A DNA stretch of 64,000 nucleotides from Planctomycetota bacterium (GCA_014584395.1 JACTMY010000018.1:156342-220341); one strand, 5' to 3'; shown: positions 41,228 to 50,798, numbered from the stretch's first letter. Program-made: numbers and translations. The notes: a model not told the origin generated them from the letters alone.

Positions 41228-42379
41228 ATGATTTATCTCGACAACGCCGCCACGAGCTTCCCCAAACCGGAGCAGGTCTATCGAGCGCTGGACGATTTCG
41301 CTCGGCATAGCCTGGCCAATCCCGGCCGAGCGGGCCACAAGATGGCCGTGGCGGCCGAACGGATGCTGGATGACACGCGTCATCAGTTGAACCAGTTTTT
41401 CCAGGGGGAAGGCCCGGAGCGGTTTATTTTCACGCTGAACGGCACGGACGGCCTCAACATGGCGATCAAGGGCACGGTTCAGCCCGGCGATCATGTCATC
41501 ACGACCGATCTCGAACATAACAGCGTCAGCCGCCCCCTCGTCGCCATGGCCAAGGCGGAGATGATTACGCTGACCCGCGTGGCATCCGATCCCGGCGGAA
41601 CGATCGATCCCGACGCCATTCGCCAAGCGCTCACGCCGCGCACCCGTTTGATCGCCATGACCCACGCGAGCAACGTGCTCGGGACGATCCAGCCGATCGC
41701 GGAGATTGGCCGCATCGCTCGCGAGCATGGCGCGTTGTTTCTGGTCGACGCGGCCCAGTCCGCGGGAGTGGTGCCGATTCGCTTCAAGGAATGGCCCATC
41801 GACATGATCGCATTTCCTGGCCACAAGGGATTGTTCGGCCCCACGGGGACGGGCGTGCTCTACGTCGGTCCGCGTGCCAAGCTGCGCGCCTGGCGCGAAG
41901 GCGGCACCGGCGGCGACTCCTCAAGCCCCACCCAGCCCGCGGAATTGCCTTTCTTTCTTGAAGGCGGCACGCCGAACGTCCTGGGCGTGGCCGGGCTGAA
42001 CGCCGGCTTGCGCTTTGTGCAGAGCGAAGGTCTGGAACGCATTCATGAACATGAGATGTCGTTGATCCAACATTTCTGGAAGCGCATGGATGAACTCAAG
42101 GGGTTCCGCTTGCTAGGGCACCGTGATCCCCGCCGCAAAGTGGCGGCGCAGAGTTTCGTCCATGAAACGATCCCCGCCTCGGAACTGGGAAACATGCTCG
42201 ACCAAAGTTTCGATATCGCCATTCGACCCGGTCAACATTGCGCTCCCTACATCCACCGGTCCCAAAACACCTTTCCCGATGGAGCCGCGCGCGTCAGTCC
42301 GGGCCCATTCAATACACTTTCTGATATTGATCAACTGGTCGATGCGCTGCAGGAGATCACGGAGAGCGTCGCCGCTTGA
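41228..42379 (+). CDS. cysteine desulfurase (class V aminotransferase family)
   Basis: The enzyme takes sulfur from cysteine as a persulfide. The 383-residue product begins MIYLDNAATSFPKPE and has LEHNSVSRPL, VDAAQSAGVVPI, the PLP lysine in FPGHKGLFGPTG, and the persulfide cysteine in RPGQHCAPYIH. It belongs with the SufS-like or 'YLDNAATSFPKP' group commonly called cysteine desulfurase family protein. Here it is the likely sulfur source for the carrier and activating enzyme encoded directly upstream. GGAGG lies about 12 bases before the ATG. Confidence 0.92.
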   Translation: MIYLDNAATSFPKPEQVYRALDDFARHSLANPGRAGHKMAVAAERMLDDTRHQLNQFFQGEGPERFIFTLNGTDGLNMAIKGTVQPGDHVITTDLEHNSVSRPLVAMAKAEMITLTRVASDPGGTIDPDAIRQALTPRTRLIAMTHASNVLGTIQPIAEIGRIAREHGALFLVDAAQSAGVVPIRFKEWPIDMIAFPGHKGLFGPTGTGVLYVGPRAKLRAWREGGTGGDSSSPTQPAELPFFLEGGTPNVLGVAGLNAGLRFVQSEGLERIHEHEMSLIQHFWKRMDELKGFRLLGHRDPRRKVAAQSFVHETIPASELGNMLDQSFDIAIRPGQHCAPYIHRSQNTFPDGAARVSPGPFNTLSDIDQLVDALQEITESVAA

Positions 42380-42422
42380 TCACCCCGCATTGGCCGCCAC
42401 CTTCTTCACGAGCCACTTGACC

Positions 42423-42950
42423 ATGATCAAGCTGACTCTCGCCGATCTGTTCGCGGCGTTCCCTCATTTTCTTCTCCCTGAGCACAAGGAAGTGGCCCCG
42501 GAAGGCATCCCGGAGCCTTATCGCAGTCTCTTGGCACACGATCGCCACATGACCGAGAGCATGGAAGCCTATCATGGCTGTCCGGTCGAGGTCCGCGTGC
42601 TGGAGAGCGTCCTTCATGGCGAGCAATACGCACGTCGCATCGTCTTAATGAAGCAAGGCACCTCACAAATCGTTCAAGGAGGCATCGTTCGCTTGCAATT
42701 GCATTGGCTGCAGCCCAAGGTGAAAGCCGATATCCTTGCCGAAACCATCCCCCTGGGGCGCGTTTTGATTAACCACGATCTCTTGCGCAACATCGAGGTG
42801 TTGGCCTATTACCAATTTCCCGCGGCCCCGGCTCTCCAAGAGTGGCTCGGCACTCAGTCCAACCTTCCCTGCTTTGGACGATTGGCATGGATTCACCTGG
42901 AGCATCAACCTGTCGTGCAGCTTTTTGAGATCATCCCGCCTTACGAATAG
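42423..42950 (+). CDS. chorismate-lyase-like protein (UbiC/DUF98 fold)
   Basis: The 175-residue product has the pattern of the chorismate pyruvate-lyase superfamily: SLLAHDRHMTESMEAYHG, VEVRVLESVLHGEQYARRIVL shown in part, QIVQGGIVRLQLHWL, then ETIPLGRVLINHDLLRN, where the family has an arginine and a P-x-G-x-x-L segment. Such enzymes make 4- or 3-hydroxybenzoate from chorismate, but the fold is also used as a ligand-binding domain (UTRA). It follows the desulfurase by 43 bases and ends the run of same-strand genes. Its relation to sulfur transfer is unclear. Confidence 0.6.
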   Translation: MIKLTLADLFAAFPHFLLPEHKEVAPEGIPEPYRSLLAHDRHMTESMEAYHGCPVEVRVLESVLHGEQYARRIVLMKQGTSQIVQGGIVRLQLHWLQPKVKADILAETIPLGRVLINHDLLRNIEVLAYYQFPAAPALQEWLGTQSNLPCFGRLAWIHLEHQPVVQLFEIIPPYE

Positions 42951-43053
42951 ATCATACATCGCTCACGGTCCTTCCCGAGTCAACACACCTCTTCGGGATG
43001 AAACCCATCCCCATGCATGGCGGAAGCAAGGCCAGGTTTCTATCCTCAACCCT

Positions 43054-44340
43054 ATGAAACTTGTTTACATCACAGCCGGCGCCGCGGGGATGTACTGCGG
43101 TTCGTGCATGAGGGACAACACCCTCGCCAACGCCTTGCACGCCTTGGGGCATCCCTGTTTGCTGATTCCGACTTATACCCCCATCCGCGTGGATGAACCG
43201 GATGCCACCGGGAGCCGCATTTTCTTTGGCGGCATCAGCGTCTTTCTCGAGCAACAATTCCGCTGGCTGCGCCGGATGCCTGGCTGGTTGGACCGCTTGC
43301 TCAGTCAACGCTGGCTGCTCCGCTGGGTTTCGCGGTTTGCGGTCAACACCAAGGCCGAAGACCTGGTTGGCCTGACGTTGTCGATGCTCCAGGGAACCCA
43401 GGGGAACCAGCGGCAGGAAATTCACCGCCTGGCCGATTGGCTCGAGCAGCACCATCGGCCCGACGTTATGTGCTTCACAAATGTGCTCATCTCGGGCATG
43501 ATCCCTGAAATGCAGAAACGTTGGCCGATCCCGATGTTTGCCGTGCTGCAAGGGGACGACATTTTCCTGGAAGCTCTTCCTGCCGCGGCCCGAGCGGAAG
43601 CCTTGGCGCTGATTCGCGAAAACTGTTCGCGCTTGACTGGATTCATCACCACCAGCCGCGCCTATGCGGATTTCATGGCGGCGTATTTGCCATTGCCCAG
43701 GGAGCGCATGCACGTCGTTTACCCTGGCATTCACTTGACGGGCTATCCGGAACAACGACCGCAGCGCACGCGCCACCCGCTGCGGTTGGGATACCTGGCG
43801 CGAATCGCTCCGGAGAAAGGCCTTCATCTACTCGTCGATGCCTGCACACAACTCAAACGAAACCCGGATCTCCCGCCATGGGAACTGCACGTGGCGGGGT
43901 ATCTCGGGGCCCAGAATAAGGACTATCTTGAGAAACTCAAGAACAAGGCGCAAGCGGAGGGCTGGGGTAATCGCTTTCATTATGCCGGTGAGTTAAATCA
44001 TCTCCAGAAAATCCGGTTTTTATCCAATCTGGACCTGTTCAGCGTGCCGGCGCCTTACAAGGAACCAAAGGGACTGTATGTGCTGGAGGCTCAAGCCTGC
44101 GGCGTGCCCGTCGTGCAGCCAAACCATGGAGCCTTCCCAGAACTACTAGAAGCCACCCAAGGCGGTTGTCTTTTCGATGCCGGGGACCCTGCCGCTTTGT
44201 CCACGCAATTGGCCCAACTCATGAAGGATGCACGTTTGCGTCAACAACTGGGAGAAAACGGCTTCCAGGCCGTCAGGCAGCGTTTCACGGACCGTCACAT
44301 GGCAAAGGCCACTTTGAATGTGTTATCGGCCAGCGGCTAA
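43054..44340 (+). CDS. GT4-family glycosyltransferase
   Basis: A retaining GT-B glycosyltransferase. The 428-residue product starts MKLVYITAGAAGMYCGSCMRDN, unusual in having two cysteines in the first loop, and then shows the N-domain and a C-terminal donor-binding domain: LRLGYLARIAPEKGLHLLV, then EPKGLYVLEAQACGVPVVQP with the E-x7-E motif. ATG 43054 is chosen from family-like start MKLVYIT; the open frame extends upstream into the preceding gene. The acceptor and sugar are unknown. Confidence 0.9.
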   Translation: MKLVYITAGAAGMYCGSCMRDNTLANALHALGHPCLLIPTYTPIRVDEPDATGSRIFFGGISVFLEQQFRWLRRMPGWLDRLLSQRWLLRWVSRFAVNTKAEDLVGLTLSMLQGTQGNQRQEIHRLADWLEQHHRPDVMCFTNVLISGMIPEMQKRWPIPMFAVLQGDDIFLEALPAAARAEALALIRENCSRLTGFITTSRAYADFMAAYLPLPRERMHVVYPGIHLTGYPEQRPQRTRHPLRLGYLARIAPEKGLHLLVDACTQLKRNPDLPPWELHVAGYLGAQNKDYLEKLKNKAQAEGWGNRFHYAGELNHLQKIRFLSNLDLFSVPAPYKEPKGLYVLEAQACGVPVVQPNHGAFPELLEATQGGCLFDAGDPAALSTQLAQLMKDARLRQQLGENGFQAVRQRFTDRHMAKATLNVLSASG

Positions 44341-44415
44341 ACCAGCCAGGCTCGGACAAAACTGCCACCCGATTTCATTCCGGCAAGACCGCTTGATGGT
44401 TCCCCCGGCAATGAA

Positions 44416-44444
44416 TTGCGATTCGGCAGGGCGTGGCGTAAAAT
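44416..44444 (+). promoter_or_regulatory. sigma70-type promoter of the 44470 gene and ABC exporter
   Basis: TTGCGA (44416-44421) and TAAAAT (44439-44444) are 17 bases apart, 26 bases before the ATG, followed by AAAGAAAGGAA as ribosome site. Confidence 0.65.
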
Positions 44445-44469
44445 ACATGGAAAGAAAGGAACCTAGACC

Positions 44470-45381
44470 ATGCCTGGCCGCCTCGGGACGACGGTCATTT
44501 TTGCCCTTTGGCTGTTGACGCTCATTTGGCAAATCAGCCGCTCCGTGACCGAACCCTACCACACGCCTCCCCGGCTGCTCGATTCCCTTCGCGCCGCCGC
44601 CGATGATGGCGAAGTCGAATGGCTCATTCGTTTTGACGGCCAGCCCCTGGGCCGATCCACCCACCTCGTCAAGGATGACAAGCGCGTCGGTTTCATCGTC
44701 AAACAGGTCATGACGCTCGACGGCAACTTGGAACAGTTCCTGAACCTGAAACAGCTCAGCAAATGGTTGAAATTCAGCATGCCGCCGAACATGGCGTTCA
44801 CCATGACGATGGACATGGACGTGTCGCAATTCGGTTCGCTGAACCGTTTCTCGATCAACGCCGCCTTGCATCTGGATAAGACGCTGCAAGATCACTTCAT
44901 CAAGCTCTTCGTTCAGGGGCGAACGATCGAACATGAGTTGACCCTTTCGGGCCACGTCACGATCGATCAAGCGAAATGGCCCCTCCCCAGCGATTTTAAG
45001 ATGAAGCATGATAGCAAGACGCCCTTCATGAGCAGCCTGGCCCCCGCCGACTGCCTGCCTCGCCTTTTGCCAGGACAGCAGTGGGAAGCGCCCATGATCG
45101 ACATTCAACAACTGTTTCTATCGCCCACGCAATCCCTGACGGATGCCACCGCGCTCTCCATGCCGGAAAGAAAGGCGACGCGAGTGAAGGTGCGCGAGGA
45201 AATGCAAACGCTGAATTGGCATGGACAGTCGGTCCCCTGTCTCGTCGTGGAATCCAAACAGCGAGGTCTCACGGTCACCTTGTGGGTGCGTCAACCCGAT
45301 GGCCGCGTCCTCAAACAAGTCGCCAAATGGGGCGAATCGGCCATCGAATTGGAGCGGCAGCCTTCCCTGAGTTCTGAATGA
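44470..45381 (+). CDS. membrane-anchored protein of unknown function
   Basis: The 303-residue product has a single N-terminal membrane anchor (VIFALWLLTLIWQI) and a periplasmic or surface domain that is beta-rich and repetitive in style: EVEWLIRFDGQPLGRSTHLV, MTMDMDVSQFGSLNRFSINA, HELTLSGHVTIDQ. The pattern resembles outer-membrane-like beta or lipid-binding sheets, but I know no family. It lies 62 bases before an ABC exporter gene pair on the same strand and may be its accessory protein. Confidence 0.72.
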   Translation: MPGRLGTTVIFALWLLTLIWQISRSVTEPYHTPPRLLDSLRAAADDGEVEWLIRFDGQPLGRSTHLVKDDKRVGFIVKQVMTLDGNLEQFLNLKQLSKWLKFSMPPNMAFTMTMDMDVSQFGSLNRFSINAALHLDKTLQDHFIKLFVQGRTIEHELTLSGHVTIDQAKWPLPSDFKMKHDSKTPFMSSLAPADCLPRLLPGQQWEAPMIDIQQLFLSPTQSLTDATALSMPERKATRVKVREEMQTLNWHGQSVPCLVVESKQRGLTVTLWVRQPDGRVLKQVAKWGESAIELERQPSLSSE

Positions 45382-45443
45382 GAATGTTTCTTCACGATGC
45401 GCCTACCACGGCTTTTTGAACTTATCCGACTTGAGTAGCCAGT

Positions 45444-46223
45444 ATGACCGCCAACGGCCAAGTGATGATCGAACTGGACCATATCAGCAAAAGCTACGGA
45501 CGCAAGGTCGCCGTCAACGACATTAGCCTGGCCGTGCATGAGGGCGAGTTGTTCACTTTCTTGGGTCCCAATGGCGCGGGGAAAACGACGACGATCAAGA
45601 TGATTTGCGGCCTGCTCCTCCCCTCGGCGGGGTCGATCCGCCTGGGAGGATACGATGTGCGCACGGAAGGCGACCTGGCTCGGCAGATCATCAGCTATGT
45701 CCCGGATCAGCCCTTCCTTTACGAAAAGCTCTCCGGCCGCGAATTCATGGAATTCATCGTTGACATGTACGGCATGGATCGCCGACTGGGCAAGACGCGC
45801 ATGGAGGAACTGATCGAGGTCTTCGACCTGGGCGATTTCGTGGACGATTTGAGCGAAAGCTATTCCCATGGCATGCGGCAGCGAACGGTTTTCGCAGCGG
45901 CCTTGCTCCATCAACCGCGGGTGCTGATCGTCGATGAGCCCATGGTGGGGCTGGACCCGAAAAATCAACGGCTCGTCAAGGATTTGCTGCGCAAGCAAGT
46001 CGCTCAAGGGGTCACCGTCTTCATGTCCATCCATACGCTGGACATCGCCCAGGAGCTGGCGACGCGCATCGCCATTATCGACAAGGGCAGGATCGTCGGC
46101 ATGGGAACGCTGGATCATTTGCGCAAACAGGCCTCCTTGGAAGGGCCGCTCGAGGACGTCTTTCTCAAGCTCACGGCGGACGAGGCCGAAGCACCCAGCA
46201 GCGAGGTTAATGGCCAGCCATGA
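45444..46223 (+). CDS. ABC transporter ATP-binding protein
   Basis: The 259-residue ATPase has Walker A GPNGAGKTTT, Q-loop region SYVPDQPFLYEKLSG, signature SYSHGMRQR (a variant of LSGGQ), Walker B VLIVDEPMVGLDP and switch His in SIHTLDIA. It is the type that pairs with ABC-2 exporters. Its stop overlaps the permease start by four bases (ATGA), so the two are translated together. Confidence 0.95.
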   Translation: MTANGQVMIELDHISKSYGRKVAVNDISLAVHEGELFTFLGPNGAGKTTTIKMICGLLLPSAGSIRLGGYDVRTEGDLARQIISYVPDQPFLYEKLSGREFMEFIVDMYGMDRRLGKTRMEELIEVFDLGDFVDDLSESYSHGMRQRTVFAAALLHQPRVLIVDEPMVGLDPKNQRLVKDLLRKQVAQGVTVFMSIHTLDIAQELATRIAIIDKGRIVGMGTLDHLRKQASLEGPLEDVFLKLTADEAEAPSSEVNGQP

Positions 46224-48031
46224 GCGACGACGCCGCCCCTGCCCCGCGCTCGACCCGGGCCTCCTTCCTCCGGCTGCAACGGCGGCTCGCTTGGAATGGG
46301 CTGCGTTCCCTAATGCGCAAGCAGCGGCTGCGTTTCGGATTGATCGTCCATTTGGGTTTGTTCATCTGGATCGGATTGCTCGCCCTGTTCATCGAAGGCT
46401 TCACTTTCCTGCGCGGCCTGGACAATAACGGCCCCATCAGCAATGACATCACGGCCCTGCTCTTCGGCATGTTTTTCCTCTCCGTGACCATGCTGACCAT
46501 TTTTTCCAGCAGTCTGCTCCTCTATGGCAGCTTGTTTCATCATCCGGAAGCCTGGTTCCTGCTGGCCACCCCGGCCCGGGCGGATCGCGTCTTCAACTAC
46601 AAGTTTCGGGACACGCTGTTCTACGCCGGCTGGCCCTTTCTGCTGCTCGGCACGCCGCTGCTTTTGGCCTATGGCATCGTCATGGAAGCTTCTTGGTTCT
46701 TTTTCTTGATGTTTCCATTTTATTTGCTGGGTTATCTGCTCCTGCCCTCGGCCATCGGCGCCTGCCTGTGCCTGCTCGTCGTCACCTACATGGCACGGCA
46801 TCGCAAGCTGGTGCTTGGTTTGTTGATCGTGCTGTTCCTGCTCATGTTGCTGGTCTGGATCGGCTCCGCCGCTCAGGGCGTGCGCTCCGACGTGCTTACG
46901 GAGATGTCCGAACGGTGGGCGCGAAAAGTCATCGATCATTTGCAACCCACGCGCTCCACTCCTCCCGGGGCCTGGATGACCGAAGGGCTGCTCGCCTGCA
47001 GCCAGGTCAAGGGCCACCCCCTTGAGTGGTGGCAAACCTGGCGGCAAACGGGGTTGCTTCCTGAAAACTTCGAACTCGAGGCGATCCGCGACGGCTTCTA
47101 CTATCTCCTGGCCGTATGGAGCTACGGGCTGGTCGGTTTTTGGCTGGCCACCTGGTTGGCCAGGCGGCTCTATCGCCGGGCTTTCGACCAATTGGCGGGC
47201 AGCGGCGGGCGCCGGAAGAAAATGAGCACGAGTTGGTCGGATCGCCTCGTAAGCCTGTTGCTGCGTTACCGCGATCAAGCGACGCGGACGTTTGTCCTCA
47301 AGGATTGGCGCAGCTTCCGTCGCGATCCGGTTCAGTGGGGCCAGGTTCTCCTCTTAGGCAGCATTATCCTGCTTTATCTGCTCAACATTCAAAACTTGCC
47401 GCACAGCCAATACCCTCTCAATCAGCGGTCCTTGATCGGCTTGATGAACGTGGGCGTTATCGGGCTGATGATGGCGACGTTCACCAGCCGCTTCGTTTTC
47501 CCCTTGATGAGCCTGGAAGGCAGAAATTTTTGGATCCTTGGGCTTTTGCCCATCAAGCGCGACAAACTGATCACCAACAAGTTCACCTATGCCGCAACAT
47601 TCACATCGACGTTGAGCCTTGGCTTCGTGCTGCTCAGTTCGACCCAACTGAAGCTGCCTTGGTCCATCATCTTCATGCATCTGGCGGCCATTTTGATCCT
47701 GTCCCTGGGGTTGTCCGCACTGAGCGTGGGCTTGGGGGCGTATCTGGTCAATGTCAAGGAAACCAATCCTTCCAAGATCGCCACCGGGTTTGGCGGAACG
47801 ATGAACCTCTTGATCAGTCTAGGTTTCGCGCTCGTCATCATCACTTTGGCCGGGCTGCCCTCGCTGGTCTTCTTTGCCGATTCAGCCATGTCCCTGTCGG
47901 AAAACTTCCAGGTCAACATCGTCTGGTATTGGCAAATGGGTTGTTTGGGGGTGATGCTCGTCATGGGGATGTTGGTGATCCTGATCCCCTTGCGGATGGG
48001 GATCAGGGCCTTTCGCAACATGGAGTTTTAG
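46220..48031 (+). CDS. ABC-2-type exporter permease (PF16949-like)
   Basis: The 603-residue membrane protein has about 12 predicted membrane segments in two halves, separated by a cytoplasmic region around 310-370 (rich in Arg, including FVLKDWRSFRRDPVQWGQ). It resembles the 'putative ABC exporter' permease family in planctomycetes and firmicutes. It shares four bases with the ATPase gene. The substrate is unknown; the anchored protein encoded upstream may be part of the system. Confidence 0.88.
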   Translation: MSDDAAPAPRSTRASFLRLQRRLAWNGLRSLMRKQRLRFGLIVHLGLFIWIGLLALFIEGFTFLRGLDNNGPISNDITALLFGMFFLSVTMLTIFSSSLLLYGSLFHHPEAWFLLATPARADRVFNYKFRDTLFYAGWPFLLLGTPLLLAYGIVMEASWFFFLMFPFYLLGYLLLPSAIGACLCLLVVTYMARHRKLVLGLLIVLFLLMLLVWIGSAAQGVRSDVLTEMSERWARKVIDHLQPTRSTPPGAWMTEGLLACSQVKGHPLEWWQTWRQTGLLPENFELEAIRDGFYYLLAVWSYGLVGFWLATWLARRLYRRAFDQLAGSGGRRKKMSTSWSDRLVSLLLRYRDQATRTFVLKDWRSFRRDPVQWGQVLLLGSIILLYLLNIQNLPHSQYPLNQRSLIGLMNVGVIGLMMATFTSRFVFPLMSLEGRNFWILGLLPIKRDKLITNKFTYAATFTSTLSLGFVLLSSTQLKLPWSIIFMHLAAILILSLGLSALSVGLGAYLVNVKETNPSKIATGFGGTMNLLISLGFALVIITLAGLPSLVFFADSAMSLSENFQVNIVWYWQMGCLGVMLVMGMLVILIPLRMGIRAFRNMEF

Positions 48032-48052
48032 TCCCTTGCGGCCTCAATTCGT

Positions 48053-49201
48053 TCATTGACGATCCCGAGCCGCAATAACCCATTCACCTTCCAATGCCTC
48101 GCCGCGAAAGACCAAGGCGGAACGATAAAGCGCCACAGTGGGGCAAACGTGGCCGGGCAAGGCCCATAGTGATGTGCCGATCGAAAAATGCGTGGCCTCC
48201 GGCGTCTCGAGCACCAGGTGCTCCTCATTGTGCAAGACGATTCGCCCTTCGATGCCCAACACCCGGCAACGATCCGCAAGCGGCAAATCCGGCGAGACGG
48301 CCTTGCTGCCCAAATCCAGGGTCACGCGGTTTGGCCGGGGTCGGCTGATGACGCGCGTCAGGAGCCATGCCGCTGGTCGAAATCCTAACTCCGGGTAACG
48401 CTGGAAATAGGTGTGATCGTGCAACACACAGGTCCCAGGGGACAGCTCCGCTTCAGGCCAATGGCGCTGGGCATTCAGGGCCATTGTGGGAGTGCCTCCT
48501 AAGACGATGCGGGGCAAGGGCCAACCCTTGGATCGCACAGCGACCAGGGTCGCTTCAACGTCATGTAAAAACTGCTCCTGGATTCGGCGCCGCTCCAGTT
48601 CGGGGATCGGCGTATTGTGGCCGTCGTAAACCTGCAAGCCGCCGGGTCGAATGCCGGGCGTCTCGACCATGCGCTGATAGAGCGCGATGGCTGCTTCACC
48701 CGGCGGAAGCCCGGTGCGATCATGACCGACGTTGAGGTCCAGCACGGCATCGACTTCGAGCTGTTGGGCGTGAAGGCAAGCAGCCAACTGATCCAGATTG
48801 ACAGGATCATCGACCAGGACGGCAAAGCGGGTTTTGGGATACGTTCGAATCAGGCGAGCCAGCCGGTTGACGTTCGGCCCCACCATCGGATAGGCGATGA
48901 GCACGTCCGCCGCGCCGCATTCGGATAGCATCTCCGCTTCGGCCAAAGTGGCACATTTATGTTTGTGAATCCCAAGCGCTTTTTCGAGAAGAATGATCTC
49001 GCGCGTCTTGTGTGTTTTGGCATGAGGCCGCAAACGAGAGGGGGTTCCCGCCCAGGCCAGCATTCGCTGCAGATTGTGGTCGATGGCGGCGCGATCAAAG
49101 AGCAACGCGGGGGAAGGAATTTGGTCTCGGATCGTCTCGGCCAGTCCCGGCAACGTCAACTCGGATGGCAACATCTCTGAGGTGGTAGATGCGGCATTCA
49201 T
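48053..49201 (-). CDS. D-threonine aldolase / D-serine dehydratase-like PLP enzyme
   Basis: This is a fold-type III PLP enzyme (alanine racemase barrel). The 382-residue product has PALLFDRAAIDHNLQRML, the PLP lysine in RPHAKTHKT, LQVYDGHNT, LGGTPTM and the C-terminal metal-binding GHVCPTVALY (His and Cys ligands), diagnostic of D-threonine aldolase/D-serine dehydratase. It would cleave or deaminate a beta-hydroxy D-amino acid with a divalent metal. The start is not supported by a clear ribosome site. It converges on the ABC permease gene. Confidence 0.9.
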   Translation of the reverse strand: MNAASTTSEMLPSELTLPGLAETIRDQIPSPALLFDRAAIDHNLQRMLAWAGTPSRLRPHAKTHKTREIILLEKALGIHKHKCATLAEAEMLSECGAADVLIAYPMVGPNVNRLARLIRTYPKTRFAVLVDDPVNLDQLAACLHAQQLEVDAVLDLNVGHDRTGLPPGEAAIALYQRMVETPGIRPGGLQVYDGHNTPIPELERRRIQEQFLHDVEATLVAVRSKGWPLPRIVLGGTPTMALNAQRHWPEAELSPGTCVLHDHTYFQRYPELGFRPAAWLLTRVISRPRPNRVTLDLGSKAVSPDLPLADRCRVLGIEGRIVLHNEEHLVLETPEATHFSIGTSLWALPGHVCPTVALYRSALVFRGEALEGEWVIAARDRQ

Positions 49202-49300
49202 CCCCTAGGCACCCTCTGCGAAGCTAACCCGCACAATTTTTAACCCACCGTTCCCCACGCGAGGAGCTTCATGGTGTGCCTAGGGGGCGTTTCCCAAGGA

Positions 49301-49861
49301 CTATTGCTCCATGATTTCGTCGATCTTCTTCTCCGCGAAATCTTGGATTTTGTTTTCGTAGCCATCCGTGAGTTTTTGCACCTCTTCCTTGCCTTGATCC
49401 CGATCATCCTCGGTCATCTCTTTGTTCTTCTCGGCGGCATCAAAGTTCTTGTTGCCGTCGCGGCGGATGTTGCGAATGGCCACCTTGGCTTCCTCGGCCA
49501 GCTTCTTGACCCGTACGACCAACTTTTGCCGTTGCTCGCCGCTCATGGCCGGAATCGACAAGCGAATGACCTTGCCGTCATTGTTCGGCGCCAATCCCAG
49601 CCCGCTGGCGATGATTGCTTTCTCAATATCCTTGAGGCTTCCCGGATCGAACGGCTTGATGAGCAGGCTTTGTGCATCGGGAGCAGAGATGGTCGCCAAT
49701 TGCCGCAAGGGCGTGGGCGAACCATAATATTCGACTTTCAGAGTATCCACCAAAGCTGGACTGGCGCGACCCGTGCGTATGCCGCGCAGCTCATCGCGAA
49801 AGACGCTGACGGCCTTTTCCATGCGTTCTTCGGCATCGAACAAGATTTCTTCTGAGGTCAT
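49301..49861 (-). CDS. frr: ribosome recycling factor
   Basis: With EF-G it splits post-termination ribosomes. The 186-residue product is complete: EERMEKAVSVFRDELRGIRT, GRASPALVDTLKVEYYG, LLIKPFDPGSLKDIEKAI, VRLSIPAMSGEQRQKLV-like IRLSIPAMSGEQRQKLV and the C-terminal helical domain. ATG 49861 has GGGA about nine bases upstream; 49867 is an alternative. It lies 50 bases after pyrH, the conserved pair. Confidence 0.96.
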   Translation of the reverse strand: MTSEEILFDAEERMEKAVSVFRDELRGIRTGRASPALVDTLKVEYYGSPTPLRQLATISAPDAQSLLIKPFDPGSLKDIEKAIIASGLGLAPNNDGKVIRLSIPAMSGEQRQKLVVRVKKLAEEAKVAIRNIRRDGNKNFDAAEKNKEMTEDDRDQGKEEVQKLTDGYENKIQDFAEKKIDEIMEQ

Positions 49862-49911
49862 GGTCATGCATCCCGTGGGGCTGATCGTTATGAGGGTGGC
49901 AATATGGGAGA

Positions 49912-50661
49912 TCACATCTCTTTGGTCACGAGGGTGCCAATGCGTTCTCCCGCGATGGCGCGTTCGATGTTTCCTTCACGATTGAAATTGAACACGATGA
50001 TCGGCATATTAGCTTCGCGGCAGGTCGTGATGGCGGTCATGTCCATCACTTGCAATTGGTCCTGCAAGGCGCGATCGTAGGAGAGCCGATGATACAAGAC
50101 CGCGTGGGGATTCTTTTCCGGGTCGTCATTATAAACGCCGTCCACTTTCGTGGCCTTGAGGATGACCTCGGCCCCGATCTCCCTGGCTTTCTGGGCGGCG
50201 GCGGTGTCGGTGGTGACAAAGGGATTGCCTGTGCCGCCCACCAGGATCACGATCCTGCCCTTTTCCAAATGGCGCAGGCATCGGCGGCGAATGAACGGTT
50301 CGGCCAAGGCGTCGCAGCGGATGGCCGACATGACGCGGGTTTCACAGTTCAGGCTTTCCAGCGTTTCCTGCAAAGCCACGCCGTTGAGGATCGTGGCCAA
50401 CATGCCCATGTAGTGGGCCGTGGCCGGCTTGATGACTTCGCCCCCCGCGCTGAATTGAGCGCCGCGGAGGATGTTTCCCGCACCGACGACGACCGCGATT
50501 TGCACGCCGGTTTGAGCAGCCCGTTTGAGTTGCCGGGCAATCTCCAAGCATTCCGCGACGCTAATGCCCGATTTCCCCGAAGGCGTAAAGCTCTCCCCGC
50601 TTAATTTCAGCAACACTCTGCGATATGCCAGGGGCGGGGGAGTTTCCGCGGGGTCGGCCAT
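49912..50661 (-). CDS. pyrH: UMP kinase
   Basis: PyrH phosphorylates UMP to UDP. The 249-residue product shows [62 protein letters not shown] and [19 protein letters not shown] 50661 is chosen because GGAAAGGA precedes it. It forms a unit with frr, but rpsB and tsf, which usually come first, are not here. Confidence 0.97.
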   Translation of the reverse strand: MADPAETPPPLAYRRVLLKLSGESFTPSGKSGISVAECLEIARQLKRAAQTGVQIAVVVGAGNILRGAQFSAGGEVIKPATAHYMGMLATILNGVALQETLESLNCETRVMSAIRCDALAEPFIRRRCLRHLEKGRIVILVGGTGNPFVTTDTAAAQKAREIGAEVILKATKVDGVYNDDPEKNPHAVLYHRLSYDRALQDQLQVMDMTAITTCREANMPIIVFNFNREGNIERAIAGERIGTLVTKEM

Positions 50662-50798
50662 GCTGGTGGTCCTTTCCAGGGAGGGACATTTCAATCAGGC
50701 TTCATTGTATTTGTCGCTAGGGACCCTGCCAAGCAAGTCGACGCCGGGGTCATCCAAGTTGAAGTGCAAGAGTGAGGTGGAGCAGCCAGCCCCCCCAA

